Source: Rhinopomastus cyanomelas
Lineage: Eukaryota > Chordata > Aves > Bucerotiformes > Rhinopomastidae
Reading direction: 5' to 3'
Assembly (NCBI GenBank): GCA_013400115.1
Contig: VXBP01005163.1
Coordinates: forward strand, 1-64,000
Length of the DNA stretch: 64,000 nt
Under the pieces are notes generated by a model that saw only the letters and a program-made list of their open reading frames with translations, was not told the DNA's origin and ran no database searches. Made by a program: the position numbers and the translations under genes. This document shows positions 51,721 through 63,748 of this stretch, in pieces (the stretch's first letter is position 1; every line of letters starts with the position of its first letter).

Positions 51721-51779
51721 AACTCGATGGTTTTGTATTTAATAGAGGACACGCAGTCAACTCCAGATCACAGCATCAA

Positions 51780-52345
51780 ACAGACGGGTTTGAAACATCT
51801 CCAGAGAAGGAGACTCCACAACCACCCTGGGCAGCCCCTGCCAGGGCTCTGGCACCCTCACCACGAAGAAGGTCCTTCTCACACTGGTGTGGAACCTCCT
51901 CTGTTCCAGTTCACACCCACTGCCCCTTGTCCTGTCACCAGATGACACCAAGCAGAGCCTGGCTCCATCCTCCTGACACCCACCCTTCACATATTGATCA
52001 ATATCCATGGGGTCACCCCTCATTTTCCTCTTCTCTAAGCTCAAGAGCCCCAGCTCCCTCAGCCTTTCCTCAGCAGGAAGATGCTCCACTCCCTTCACCA
52101 TCCTCTTTGCTCTGCACTGGACTCCCTCCACCAGCTCCATGTCCTTCTGGAGCTGAGAGACCCAGAACTGGACACAAGATTCCAGATGTGATCTCAGTAG
52201 GACAGAGCAGAGGGTGAGAAGAACCTCTCTCCACCTGCTAACCACCCCACTGCTGATCCACCCCAGGATGCCGTTGGCCCTCTTGGCCACAAGAGCACAT
52301 TGCTGGCTCGTAGTCATCCTGCTGGCCACCAGGACCCCCAGGTCT
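51780..52345 (-). mobile_element. CR1 3' region lacking its tail
   Basis: GGGTTTGAAACATCTCCAGA, ATTGATCAATATCCATGGGG, ATGCCGTTGGCCCTCTTGGC and ACCAGGACCCCCAGGTC. The terminal ~130 bp are missing. Confidence 0.9.
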
Positions 52346-52394
52346 CAGCACTGCCTTTTCTCTGGAGACTTCTACAGGGCACCCTGCTGAGTCA

Positions 52395-52458
52395 GGGGGA
52401 TGGATGACCTCTTGAGGTCCCTTCCAACCCCTGATGTTCTGTGACTCTCCGACTACAG
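52395..52458 (+). mobile_element. CR1 terminal tail
   Basis: GTCAGGGGGATGGATGACCT, then TCCCTTCCAACCCCTGATGT. Confidence 0.85.
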
Positions 52459-54444
52459 AAAAAGCTGGCCAGCACCTCCCGCCCACCCCAAGGGCAGAAA
52501 GCTGGAAGAAAATAACAACAATAAAGACTGGATGAGGAGCTTGAGAGCTGCTAGAGGAAAACACCTTCTCGAGAGGCAAACCCAGACACGAGTAGAATCG
52601 TGTGAACCTGAACAGAAGCCAAACGAGCTCTCGGCTGTGTTTTTCCTAGGTAGCTCCTCTATCTGGCCAGCGCAGGAATTCGACAGGAGATTTCATTTGT
52701 CCTGGAACCCAACCTTCCCCCGGGGAACCTCCTTCCCAAAGTTGAGCACAATAGCTCTATTCATCGCTGTTTTGCTTTAGGGGGGTCCATTCCCTGCCCA
52801 GCCTTTCCCTCCAGATCCCCGGTACCAGTCTGGGAGCCAGGGTGCTCTCTCCCACTCTATCGTCCTTCCTCTGCGTAGTTGGTGGGCCTGGCCTACAGAA
52901 CCCAAGTCTGTTTAGATTAAAACAACTCGAAGGAACATGCACAGCCATGGCTGAGCAAGGCAGAGGAAAAGCCTCCCAGTCCTGGAAGCTGCAGCGTGTC
53001 CCTACTGGGAGCAGCCCAGTACCACTGTTAAACACAAACAGGGGACATGGCTGAGGTTTTGCTGGTCTTTCTGCTCCCCTCCTCAGCTACATGGGGTCAA
53101 CATTTCACACATACTCCCGTTTCTACTTACTGGTCCTTCCATCCTGCCAAGCAACCCTCTCCGCTCTGGCACAAAGCCTGCAACTGATGGAAGCCCAGCA
53201 GAACTGATGAATGAATCCAGGAGGCTGGACCAGGGATCGGCTCGACAGGACGGAGTTTTCTTCCACTGAAGAAGCTCTGGCAACACTAAACCCTACTAGA
53301 CTCACAGTGGTAAAATAAGAGAAGCAATTTCTCCTGCTACCCCAGAGTTTCTACTGCTCAGAGTTTGATGAGCCCCCATTTCCAGCTCAAATTAAAACTG
53401 TGCTGTTGGGGAATGAATTATGTGATAAATATTGTGTTGCTCAGTGCTTCTTCCCTTTTGCCAAAGCAAGGTCACCAGAGGGGATGCAGAGATTAAGCTG
53501 AAAATTAGGTTAAGTTAATTATGCTCATCTTTCAGGCTTCTCCTACACAGAGGAGCGCAGAGACTGCAACAAGAGAACTTGGCTCATGCATAAAATCGGA
53601 GAATAGAGTCTGGAGAGCAAGTTCCCAATAGGTTGCAACCCCTTAAAAGGTTTCTTCCCTCTATTTGTTTGAAGTCCTTGCCCTTCTCCAACTGGAGCTC
53701 CCTGCCCTTCTCTAAGTCTGCAGCCCCAGAAACTGGATCAGTGTTGTCTCCAAGAGTGACCCTGTGTTGATGGGGAGAGGAAGCCAAGCCATTTCATACA
53801 CGAAGCCAGAGGTTTTGCCTCACCAGACTTTACCACTCTCCACTGAAGATCATCTCAGCACCTCAACCCTAAATACTTCTCAAGTCAAACCCTGCCGCTG
53901 CCCCAACACCGAGCTGAACAGTGACCTTCACTGAACAGGTCTCCCCTGAGCAGAGCTTTGAGCATCAACCACAGCCGCTATCACGGGGCTATCAGCCCCG
54001 ACGTGACAAAACCCACTTCGGTTCCTGGAGCCCAACAGAACGGACTGATGGCAGCTCCGTGCTTTCTGCCATGAGGAAAAGTCAGCGGCTAATGGCATTT
54101 CTCCCACAAAGCCTGACATTCCATTTCACAGGAGCCTTTTACTGGTCCTCACATCTGGAGCAGATAAATCCAAAGCACAGTCTGCAGATCTGGGCTGCTT
54201 AAGGCTGCAGTGCTTGACAAATCCTATTCGCCAGGCTGTCACATTAAATTAACGAGGGCGACGGGAGGGGAGCAACCGAGTCGAGGGGCTCGGTTCTGCT
54301 CCCTCGTGTCCAGAAAGTGAGACTGAACCAAGTCCTCCGAAGGGGAAGCAGCAGCCCAAGAGATCGGCCTGCAGGCAACGCAACACAACCCAGCAGTTCT
54401 GTTGGCTGGCAGCTCACAGATGAACTGGCCTTCAGGTTCCTACA
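52459..54444. other. intron 1, largest CR1-free block (~2 kb)
   Basis: No exon or transposon recognised. The 53385-53560 part is AT-rich (GGGAATGAATTATGTGATAA, TTAGGTTAAGTTAATTATGC) and is a candidate conserved non-coding element. Freedom from CR1 over 2 kb is unusual for this intron. Confidence 0.35.
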
Positions 54445-54615
54445 GAATCACACCCACTGCCCCTTGTCCTGTCACTGGGTGCCCCTGAGCAGAGCCTGGC
54501 TCCATCCTCCTGACACCCACCCTTCACATATTGATCAACATCCATGGGGTCACTCCTCAGTCTCCTCTTCTCCAAGCTCCAGAGACCCATCTCCCTCATC
54601 TCTGTGGCTCTCAGC
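54445..54615 (-). mobile_element. CR1 internal fragment
   Basis: ATCACACCCACTGCCCCTTG, ACATATTGATCAACATCCAT and CTCCAAGCTCCAGAGACCCA. Confidence 0.85.
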
Positions 54616-55349
54616 ACAGTTCTGTGTGGTGAGGAGAGCCTTGTGGACACCTTTTAGCACCATTTATGCTTCCTCAGACTCCAAGTGAGAGCTGACACAG
54701 GCAACATTTCAAGACCAACGTATCAGATGAGATCTTTCTGTCCCAAAGAGACTGTGAAGTGAAAACCTGACTTCAAAAAGAGGCAAAACCCTGCTATTTC
54801 CTTATCTGGAATTTCTTATCTGTGCAGGAGGGAGCTGCTCTCTGCTGCTGCTGGGTTCTGACCACAGCAGCCAGAAGCCTCTGCCTCTCCCAGATCCCTC
54901 TTTTCAGATGACAGAGATTAAGTTCCTGGGTGTTGAGTTTGGCTCTTGCATGAAGATCTGCCTAAACCTTCTTCCAACCACCACAAACCTCATGCGTGAA
55001 GCAGAAACCCTCCTGGGTCTGGGAGACCTTGCTGACACAAGCAGGTACCCAAGAACCTGAGCCAAGAACACTGCAGTCAGGACTCAAACCAAGGCTGTCA
55101 AAGCGCCCACAGAAAACCAGCTGAAGGATTGATCAGTATCTGAAAGCACCGAGGACGCAGAACTTCACAGACCGCTCCAGCCAGATACCATCAGCAGTTA
55201 CTCCTACGCTCCTCCATGGTGGGTAACGTTACACAGAGCTTCTGAGGAGAGTCAGTGAAGCCCAACACAACGATCGCCTGTGTGTCCACATCAGCAGCCC
55301 CGCGGGGGCGTTCCCTTTGGATTCATTTTCTTCCTTCAAGCTTTTTGAT
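54616..55349. other. intron 1 unique sequence
   Basis: Nothing recognised. Confidence 0.35.
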
Positions 55350-55822
55350 CACAGAATCACACAAGACTAGGGATTGGAAGGGACTTGAAAGAGCATTTAG
55401 TCCCATCCCTCTTGCCAGAGCAGGACCACCTAGACCAAGCTGCACAGGAACATCTCCAGGTGGGTTTTAAATGTCTCTAGAGAAGGAGGCTCCACCAGCC
55501 CGCTGGGCAGCCCCTTCCAGGGCTCTGTCACCCTCACCATGAAGAAGTTTCTTCTCAGACTGATGTGGAACCTCCAGTGATGGAGCAGTGGAACAGGCTG
55601 CCCACGGGGGTTGTGGAGTCGTCTTCTCTGGAGACACTGAAAACCCACCTGGGTGTGTTCCTGTGGGACTTGGTCTAGGTGACCCTGCTCTGGCAGGGGG
55701 ATTGCACTGGATGATCTTTTGAGGTCCCTTCCAATGTTCTGTGATGTTCCAGCTCACACCTTCTGCCCCTTGTCCTATCATTAGGCAACACTGAGCAGAG
55801 CCTGGCTTTGTTCTCCTGTGGC
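55350..55822 (-). mobile_element. CR1 with an opposite CR1 nested inside
   Basis: Minus CR1 runs 55350-55575 (ATCACAGAATCACACAAGAC..ACTGATGTGGAACCTCC) and resumes at 55748 (TTCCAGCTCACACCTTCTGC..). Between them a plus copy runs from GTGGAACAGGCTGCCCACGG to TTTTGAGGTCCCTTCCAATG. Confidence 0.88.
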
Positions 55823-56444
55823 TCCTGACACCAAAAGCTCCCCAGATAGCAACGTTCAGTAAAGAAAACCCTGATCCCTTTACTCTCACGTTTTGAACTC
55901 AAAGCTCTTTGGGTTCCTTTTCTTTTTCTCCCAAATCTGCTCTTCTTGGTTTGCTCCAGTCCTAGGGGAAAACACGCATCCTGCATTAAGCACCCCCCAA
56001 CCTTAAGCTCCACTAGCCAGGAGAAGAAGGAAGGTCAGAAAAGCAGAGAAACAATGACCAGACATCCCTGCTTTTGAGAGGCTCCACAGAGCAGCTCCTT
56101 CTGTACGACAACGCGCGGGTGTCAGGGGAGCTAAGCGCTGCGAGCGGGCGCTTCACCTCCCTCCCAGACCCTCGTTACGTAGCTCTCTCTTTACAGCCTC
56201 CCTGGAAGGTCAAGGCAAGTCTTCTCCCACCACCTCCCAAAGCCCAGGCTGCTAATGAAACACCTACTCCCCACAATAACTGCTGTGCTGCAGGCTGCGA
56301 TGCTGCAGCGGGACAGGGGGGCACAACAAGCAGCTCTGCCCCTCCGGCAACACCGACAGCTCTCCCGTTGCTCCTTCTGGGTTTTTCCTCCCTTCCTGTT
56401 TTGCAGGGTCAGGTATTTCTGGCTAGAGGTGACGTGGGAGGGAA
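55823..56444. other. intron 1 unique sequence
   Basis: Nothing recognised. Confidence 0.35.
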
Positions 56445-56515
56445 TCACAGGATGTTAGGGATTGGAAGGCACCCAGAAGGATCATCTAGTCCAGTCCCCC
56501 TGGTCCTGCAGCAGG
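56445..56515 (-). mobile_element. CR1 tail
   Basis: ATCACAGGATGTTAGGGATT through GATCATCTAGTCCAGTCCCC. Confidence 0.85.
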
Positions 56516-56999
56516 ACAAAGCCCCCGTGCTGCCCGTGTGGTGGATGGGGGGACGCTTACCAGAGCCAGATGCAGGACAGCCCCAAAGCAGGCAACCTGA
56601 TAAAGCTCCTTTTACTAGCTCCTGCAATAAAAAGCTGATCTGAGGAGCGACAGCTCTCGAATGCACAGAGCTGAGTGAATTCCTCTGGCAGTCCCCCATC
56701 GTGCGTGCAACGGTCTGCTAAGGGGCAGCTTTACTCCTCTCAGCGATAAGAAGTGCTCTGGGGAGCTGCACCAGACTGGCTCCAGCTCGCAGGTCTGTGA
56801 TAGACCTGGGAGAGTCGGGCTGCTGCTCCCCTGAGCTGGGAAAATTAATCTCTGTTCTGCTGCCAGGGGCAGGGCAGTGACACGGAGACTCCGCGACGGA
56901 GCTGCTTTTAATATAACATGTGTCGCTGCATCCGGGGTTTGCAGCATCTCTTCGTGTTTCTATGATTCCTATAAATCATGGAAACAGAGAACCAGAGCA

Positions 57000-57400
57000 C
57001 CATCCAGGTTGGAAAAGACCCTTGGGACCATCCAGTCCAACCATCAACCCTACCCTACATAAAGTCACCCCAAAACCAGATCCCTCAACACCACATCTGA
57101 GCAACTTTTGAACTCATCCAGGGATGGGGACTCCACCACCACCCTGGGCAGCCCAGGCCAGGGCCTGACCACTCTCTCTGGGAAGAACTTCTTCCTGATG
57201 GACAAACTAACTCTCCCCTGGTGGAGCTTGAAGCCCATCCTTCTGGTTCTGCCAGCAATGACCTGTGAGAAGAGCCCAGCACCAACATCTCTGCAGTGTC
57301 CTTTCAGGCAGCTGTAGAGAGCGATGAGGTCTCCCCTCAGCCTCCTCTTCCTCAAACTGAACAGCCCCAACTCTCTCAATGTCTCCTGATCAGACTGATT
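57000..57400 (-). mobile_element. CR1 3' region, GTTGGAAAAGACC-type
   Basis: CATCCAGGTTGGAAAAGACC, TCAACACCACATCTGAGCAA, TTCTTCCTGATGGACAAACT and CCTCAGCCTCCTCTTCCTCA. Confidence 0.9.
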
Positions 57401-57504
57401 CTCCAGACCGTCAGCACAACTCGTCCATCAAACCACAGCTGGTGCTCACCCAGGGTCTGATCCTACTGTGCAATATCCCAACCTGTAGGAACTACTTCCA
57501 TGTT

Positions 57505-57628
57505 TAAAACCCACCTGGACACGTTCCTGTGCGACTTGGTCTACATGACCCTGCTCTGGCAGGGGGATTGGACTAGATGATCTTTCAACATCCCTTCCAA
57601 TCCCTGATGTTCTGTGGTTCCCTGTGGG
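57505..57628 (+). mobile_element. CR1 tail
   Basis: AAAACCCACCTGGACACGTT, CCCTGCTCTGGCAGGGGGAT and TCCCTTCCAATCCCTGATGT. Confidence 0.9.
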
Positions 57629-58291
57629 ACAAAGCCGAAGGATAACTAAGCTCTGTAAACTTCAGATGGAGCTGCTCCTGATCATTATCCAAGTGAAGGG
57701 ACACCAAGCAGACTGGAATGAGATGAGACCTTGCAAAAAGCTTCTAGGAAACAAAAGACAACAAATCCCAAGCAAAACCTTGCCCATCCATCCTCTACTT
57801 CACCAATCATGAATCATAAAGACCAGATTAGGCTGTAGGAGTCCAGAGGATGAGACATTCACTCTGGAAGTTGCAGTTTCCTGCTGGATGAGTCAGTCAC
57901 CAACCTGAAAGGAGAAGCCATCGCCCAGAGCACCCCCCTGAGCAACAGCAGGCTCTTCCCCCCTTGTATGAGGCAAATAAAGGTGTTTCAAGACTTGTTC
58001 CACACCCTCTGATAAGAGATTAGACTTGGGGGAAGTTTCCTGCTATCTCCCTTTTCTCTAGGAAATCCCCAGGAGGTAACAGATGCTCAGTACCTGCAGG
58101 AGGAGTGACTCAGTCACACCCAGGAGGTTGGATTTGCTACTCAAATTCCACCCATTCCAAGTGTTTGGACCTGCAGGGCTGTAAGTGGTGGCTCACAACC
58201 AGTGACAAAGAAGGAGGATCTCATCCTGTAGGTGTTTTACAAAGATCTGGAGTATCCTGGATGCTCAGACAAGGTGGAACCGGAGTTTATC
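57629..58291. other. intron 1 unique sequence
   Basis: Nothing recognised. Confidence 0.35.
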
Positions 58292-58860
58292 ACAGACCCA
58301 CAGAACATTCGAGACTGGAAGGGACCTCCAAAGATCATCCAGTCCAAGCCCCTAGCCACAGCAGGATCCCCTGGATCAAGAGGCACAGAAACATCTCCAG
58401 GTGGGTTTTAAGTGTCTCCAGAGAAGGAGACTTCACAACCTCCCTGGACAGCCCCTTCCAGAGCTCTGGCACCCTCAGTGGAAAGAAGGTCCTTCTCAGA
58501 AATGATGTGGAACCTCCTCTGCTCCAGCTCACACGCACTGCCTATCACTTGATGCCTCTGAGCAGAGCCTGGCTCCATCCTCCTGACACCCACCCTTCCC
58601 ATATTGATCAACATTCACAGGGTCACCCCTCAGGCTCCTTTTCCCAGCTCCAGAGCCCCAGCTCCCTCAGCAGGGAGATGCTCCCCTCCCTTCATCATCT
58701 CTGTGGCTCTGCGCTGGGCTCTCTCCAGCAGCTGAGGAGCCCACAAGTGGACACGAGATTCCAGCTGTGGTCTCAGCAGGGCAGAGCAGAGTGTGAGAAG
58801 AACCTCTCTGGATCTCCTAACCACCCCCTTTCTGATCCACCCCAGGATGCCAGCTGCTGT
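58292..58860 (-). mobile_element. CR1 3' region
   Basis: CACAGACCCACAGAACATTC, AAATGATGTGGAACCTCCTC and ACACGAGATTCCAGCTGTGG. Confidence 0.92.
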
Positions 58861-59230
58861 TGCAAGGAGAAGTCCTGTTTTGTCCCTAAAGGACGCCCTC
58901 TCACCCTCCATCCGCAGTCTCTGTCTCAGGTGGCGACCCAAGCAGATGGAAAGCTGGCTTTTCCTCCTGAAAGGCAAGTTTTCCATTAAGTCAGCAAACC
59001 CATCCCACTTCCCCACAGGCAGGGAGCTGCCAGAGCAAACACGAACAGTGGGAGCACGTGGCCGGCCCAGGGAGAAGAGGATCCCGTTTCACTGGCAGCA
59101 CGAACCCGGCGTCAAGCAACAACTGCACCCGGAATTTCCTACGACACCGTCTCCTGGCTGCAAGCTGGGACTTGAGGGACAGCAAAGGGTATCTGCAAAC
59201 TACTGCCAGGAAGGAGCTGTTCAGATGCAG

Positions 59231-59506
59231 GTCATGGGCTGGATCAGAACAGGGGGCTGGTTAGATGCAGAGAGGTTCTCCTCCAGCTCTGCTCTGCCCT
59301 GCTGAGACCACAGCTGGAACCTTGTGGGCCCCTCAGTTCCAGAAGGACTCAGAGCTGCTGGAGAGAGGCCAGTGCAGAGCCAGAGGTGATGAGGGAGCTG
59401 GCAAAAAAGGAGACTGAAGGGTGACCCCATGAATGTTGATAACTGAGGAAAGGGTGGGTGTCAGCAGGATGGACCAGGCTCTGCTCAGGGGCACCCAGTG
59501 ATGGGA
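59231..59506 (+). mobile_element. CR1 internal fragment
   Basis: GGCTGGATCAGAACAGGGGG, TGACCCCATGAATGTTGATA and CAGGCTCTGCTCAGGGGCAC. Confidence 0.88.
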
Positions 59507-59839
59507 CTTCTGGTTACTTAGAGAACTGCAGCAACACTCCTGCTGGAGAGCAGTGAGGTTGTTTGAGCAGCAGAAGCTGCCCTGGATCAGCTGAGTGTCA
59601 GAAGTTCAGCAGCTCGATGTCGTTTGGACCAAGCAGCCCAAACATCTGCACTAATAACTGCACAAACAGTCTGAGGTGGCTCCTGCTTGGCCCTTGGAAG
59701 TCTCCACTTCAAAACCAGAATGTTTAAAGAACAAAGGGTGAGGGCAGCCCAGCAGCCAACCGTGTCCGGGGCTGGATCCAAAGAAGTGTCAACAGCATCT
59801 CGAAGGAGGGGATTCTCCCCATCTGCTCTGCTGTCCCAT

Positions 59840-60062
59840 CTCCAGTTCTGGAGCCCTCATAACAAGAAGGACATGGAGCTGTTGGAGCAAGTCCAGAGGA
59901 GGCCATGAGGATGCTCAGAGGGCTGGAACTCCTCTGCTATGGGGACAGCCTGAGGGAGTTGGGGCTGTTCAGCCTGGATGAGAGAAGGCTCCAGGGGAGC
60001 CTTAGAGCAGCTTCCAGTTCCTGAAGGGGTTCACTTCCAACCCAAACCAGTCCATGATTCTA
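59840..60062 (+). mobile_element. CR1 fragment, second-subfamily type
   Basis: AAGGACATGGAGCTGTTGGA, GCTCAGAGGGCTGGAACTCC, GTTCAGCCTGGATGAGAGAA and AACCAGTCCATGATTCTAT. Confidence 0.85.
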
Positions 60063-60221
60063 TTTGCACTGACTGTGCTCAGAGCTTTTGATGGCCCTTC
60101 CTTCACTGTAGCGACAGGACACCCAGGGACTGAGAAGCACACAACAAAGGACTCAAAGAGATCACCTGCAAGCAGCTGCCTCCATACCAACCCCTCAGGG
60201 CTCCTTCAGAGACTAGTTCTC

Positions 60222-60600
60222 ATACAGTCACAAGGGATTGGAAGGAAACTCCAAAGACTACCCAGTCCAATCCCCCTGCCACAGCCAGATCCCCTAGACC
60301 AAGTCGCACAGGAACATGTCCAGATGGGTTTGAAATGTCTCCAGAGACTCCACAACCCCCCTGGGCAGCCCCTGCCAGGGCTCCATCACCCTCACTGGGC
60401 AGAAGTGCCTCCTCATCTTGATGTGGAACCTTCTCTGTTCCAGTTCACCCCCATTGCCCCTCGCCCTATCATTGGGTGCCACTGAGCAGAACCTGGCTCC
60501 ATCCTCCTGACACCCTCCCCTCACATATTTATAGACATTAATGAGGTTGCCCCTCAGTCTCCTCCAAGGTCAAGAGACCCAGCTCCCTCTCCGTGAGTTA
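60222..60600 (-). mobile_element. CR1 3' fragment
   Basis: ACAGTCACAAGGGATTGGAA, CTTGATGTGGAACCTTCTCT and ATATTTATAGACATTAATGA. Confidence 0.9.
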
Positions 60601-61745
60601 TTTCCACTCTCAACAACTCTTCTCCCAACCCATTCCTCAACCAAGTCACGGCGACACGGCTTCTCACAGGCACCCACCCGCATCACTCCTCCTGGTCTCC
60701 AGCACCCCAGACTGCTCAGCAAATGCAGGACCTGTTCCCCACCCTCACACAGAGAAATTAGAAACCAGCCTAACGATTTGTTTCCTTCTCATTTCTGAGG
60801 GGGTTTAATTGCTTCTGCTAATAAGCTGTTTGTTTCCACGACGGCTTCTCTCTGCTCAGGATCAGCTCCTCGACAGGCTGCAAGTAAATTAGAAGTTTGC
60901 AACACCCAATCCCAAGTTCAAAGCTGCTTGGAAAGAAAAACCCAAACCCCAGAACCTCGGATCAGGCTGAAATCAGCGGCGGCCGTGATCAGAATTCATT
61001 CCGCTTTCATCAAGAAATTGATCATCCGGATTTCAATTAAGCACCGAGTTAATTGTTAACTGTCTTAACTCCTAAATCATCAAGGAGTTGAAAAAAAAAG
61101 TTGGAGAAAAAAGGGGAAAAATGTGAAAAAAGGAAAAACCCCAGAAATTGCAAAAAAGCTGAGAAGGGAGAGACCAGCCTTTGATGCCGGGCGATTCATC
61201 AGCGGTTATCAGCTCGTCTGAGGTGACTACAACTCGTCAGTAGAAACGAGCCTCCAGAGCTCACAGCACCCAGACAGCACCCAAAGGGTTCCCTAGGCTG
61301 GCTTCCCAGCTCTCCACCAGGGCCACCGTCTCTTTCACCTCCAGAGGCCAGGGCACTCGGAGTTTAAGCCTCTCATCCCCAGCGCCAAGGGCGATCGGCA
61401 GATCGGGCGGCTCTGGAGTCGTCACGGAAGATGCAGAAGCTCTGACAGAAGCCGTTTAGCCCGAGGAAAGTCGGACGCTGCTTTTGATCTCGGTGGACAG
61501 TTGGCTCGTAAAAGCCCAGGGCTGTGGCAACTATTTCCAGTCCTTGGAAGGAATTTTTTGTTCTGTTCCTATCACTGCTGCTCTATGACCAGGGTCAAAT
61601 TATTCCTCTCATCATCTTCGCTACCCACCAACGCACCAGTCCTCATGTACCTGCTGCTGACTGGCTACTAACCAGCACTCAGCCATCTACCACATCCTTC
61701 CAGTTCTGCTCCCTGGCTCCTAGAGCTTCACTCCTAGAGAGACCT
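60601..61745. other. intron 1 unique block with AT-rich core
   Basis: CR1-free. The 60800-61160 part is AT-rich and ends in an A-rich purine run at about 61090-61160. It contains the HNF1-like site listed below. Confidence 0.35.
61048..61060 (+). promoter_or_regulatory. HNF1-like palindromic site
   Basis: GTTAATTGTTAAC differs by one base from the HNF1 consensus GTTAATNATTAAC. It lies in unique sequence next to CAATTAAGCACCGAG and CTTAACTCCTAAATCATC. A 12/13 match to a palindrome is suggestive but not proof of function. Confidence 0.25.
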
Positions 61746-62275
61746 TTTCGGGCTCCCAAAAGGGGACCTCTCTGGGCTCCTCAAAAGGGACCTTTCCTGG
61801 GCTCCCAAAAGAGGACTCTTCTGGGCTCCCAATGGGGGGACCTCTTTGGGCTCCCAAAAGGGGACCTCTCTGGGCTCCTCAAAAGGGACCTTTCCTGGGC
61901 TCCCAAAAGAGGACTCTTCTGGGCTCCCAATGGGGGGACCTCTTTGGGCTCCCAAAAGGGGACCTCTCTGGGCTGCTCAAAAGAGGAACTTGCAGGCCTC
62001 CCAAAAGGGACCTTTCCTGGGCTCCCCAAAAGAGGACCCTTCCTGGGCTCCCCAAAAGAGGACCCTTCCTGGGCTCCCCAAAAGAGGACCCTTCCTGGGC
62101 TCCCCAAAAGAGGACCCTTCTTGGGCTCCCCAAAAGAGGACCCTTCTTGGGCTCCCCAAAAGAGGACCCTTCTTGGGCTCCCCAAAAGAGGACCCTTCTT
62201 GGGCTCCCCAAAAGAGGACCCTTCTTGGGCTCCCCAAAAGAGGACCCTTCTTGGGCTCCCCAGAATGGATCTTTC
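61746..62275. repeat. 26-bp minisatellite, about 20 copies, open in six frames
   Basis: The right half (about 62010-62260) is nearly pure TCCCCAAAAGAGGACCCTTC+TTGGGC. The left half has diverged 24-26-bp units in a 98-bp higher-order repeat (starts near 61753, 61851 and 61949). The unit has no stop in any frame and 26 is not divisible by three. All reading frames on both strands are therefore open, with a 26-residue period. Confidence 0.95.
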
Positions 62276-63748
62276 CAGGCTCTGGAAGGGCAATCCTCCT
62301 GTAAACTCACGAGAGGGAGGATGCAGCTATCCTGTTGATTCTGTGCTCCCGGCCACTTCAATTCAGCCGAACACCCAAGCGAAGCCGAAGGACAGGTGCG
62401 ACGCCCCAGCTCCTCGACGCGGAGCAGGATTCCCACGACTCGCTTACACACGTTTAAGCAAAAGCTGAGTTACCCTCCAACTCCAGCGAGACCCCTCAGC
62501 TCCAAAGGGCTCCACCAACACCATCGAGTCACTTGGCGAGTGGAACCGCCGCCAGGGAAGAACCATTTGTACCTGCTCTTTGTAAAGAGACGCCGAGAGG
62601 GAGAGGGCTCACCCTCCCCTTGCGCTGCTCCCCAGATAATCCCTTCAGCCTTCGGGTTGTCACATTTTGCAGAGCTTCAAAATAAACCATCCAGCAGCCT
62701 GATTCCTTACAGCTGCCTTTTATGGAGCTCTTCAAAGCCTGCTCTCAGCCCAGAGAGATAAGAGGCTCCTTTTGTCACGTTGACGCATCGAGTTTATTAT
62801 CCTTTAAGGGAAACTTCATCAGCGGTGGCAGGTCTGAACCTAGAGGAGAGGCTGGTGCCACCAGACACAACAGCCCCGGCTGGTTTCAACTGCCCAAACT
62901 TAGAACTCAAACAGTTGGTTCCCCCGATCTCAACAGGTCATGATGTTATGGGAGGCTTTCACCACAACAGCCACGCTGGAGACCTCACTCAAGAGAGCTT
63001 TGCAGAGGGAAAAGACAACAGGCAGCTTTGAAGGAAGAAGGGAAAGTCTAAAGCAGAAGCCTCTCTAGGGGACGGCCTGAAGCACGGAGCCAGAGAAGAA
63101 GTATCTCCAAGTGAAAATGACCCTTTGTGATCGCTGTCATTGGGAGCCCCAGGTCAGTGTCCAAGGAATGTCGTCTAATTAAAACAAACGACTTTTCTCT
63201 TTGAACCAGCTTCTGAATGGACCTTATTTCCTCAGCCTCGTGACTAATGAGGAGCAAGCTGCACAAAGCAGGGCAGACAGTGATTCTTTGTGCCCGAGCA
63301 CCGAGGACTTCCCAGGGATGGTACCTTCTCCTTGCTGGAGGAAGGAATAATCAACGGTATCAACCAAGGAAGACTTCAACTGCTTCTGCCAGTGATCTGC
63401 TGGTGTTTCTGGGATGGTTCCACCCGAACCCTGCATCTTGGCCAGCAGCAGAGATCAGGGCTGGACTTTCCAAGAAGCCACAAACCTACTGAACCTGCTT
63501 GGTAGTCAATCACGGTTCGCAGCCAGCCCGGGCACTCTCCTGCTAACAGAGTGGAACTGCTGAGGGTTAACAAAGAGGCTGAGCTAAGTGCTCATTAGCA
63601 CGGTCAGAACGGTATCTACACCCACGAGGATCTCACACAGCATCAGCAATGCCTGGCTGCTCTCACTTCTAACTCCACATACTGACTACTCGCTGCAAGA
63701 GGAAGCTTTTCAATGCTTATTTTAAACCACCTCCTTCTGGAACTTGCA
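62276..63748. other. intron 1 unique sequence
   Basis: No gene or CR1 recognised. Around 63160-63250 is a compact unique patch (GGAATGTCGTCTAATTAAAA, CGTGACTAATGAGGAGCAAG) that could be conserved. Confidence 0.35.

Noticed and set aside
61524..62468. 314-codon plus-strand open frame and similar frames on both strands
   Set aside because: All six frames are open over the 26-bp array; there is no coding signature.
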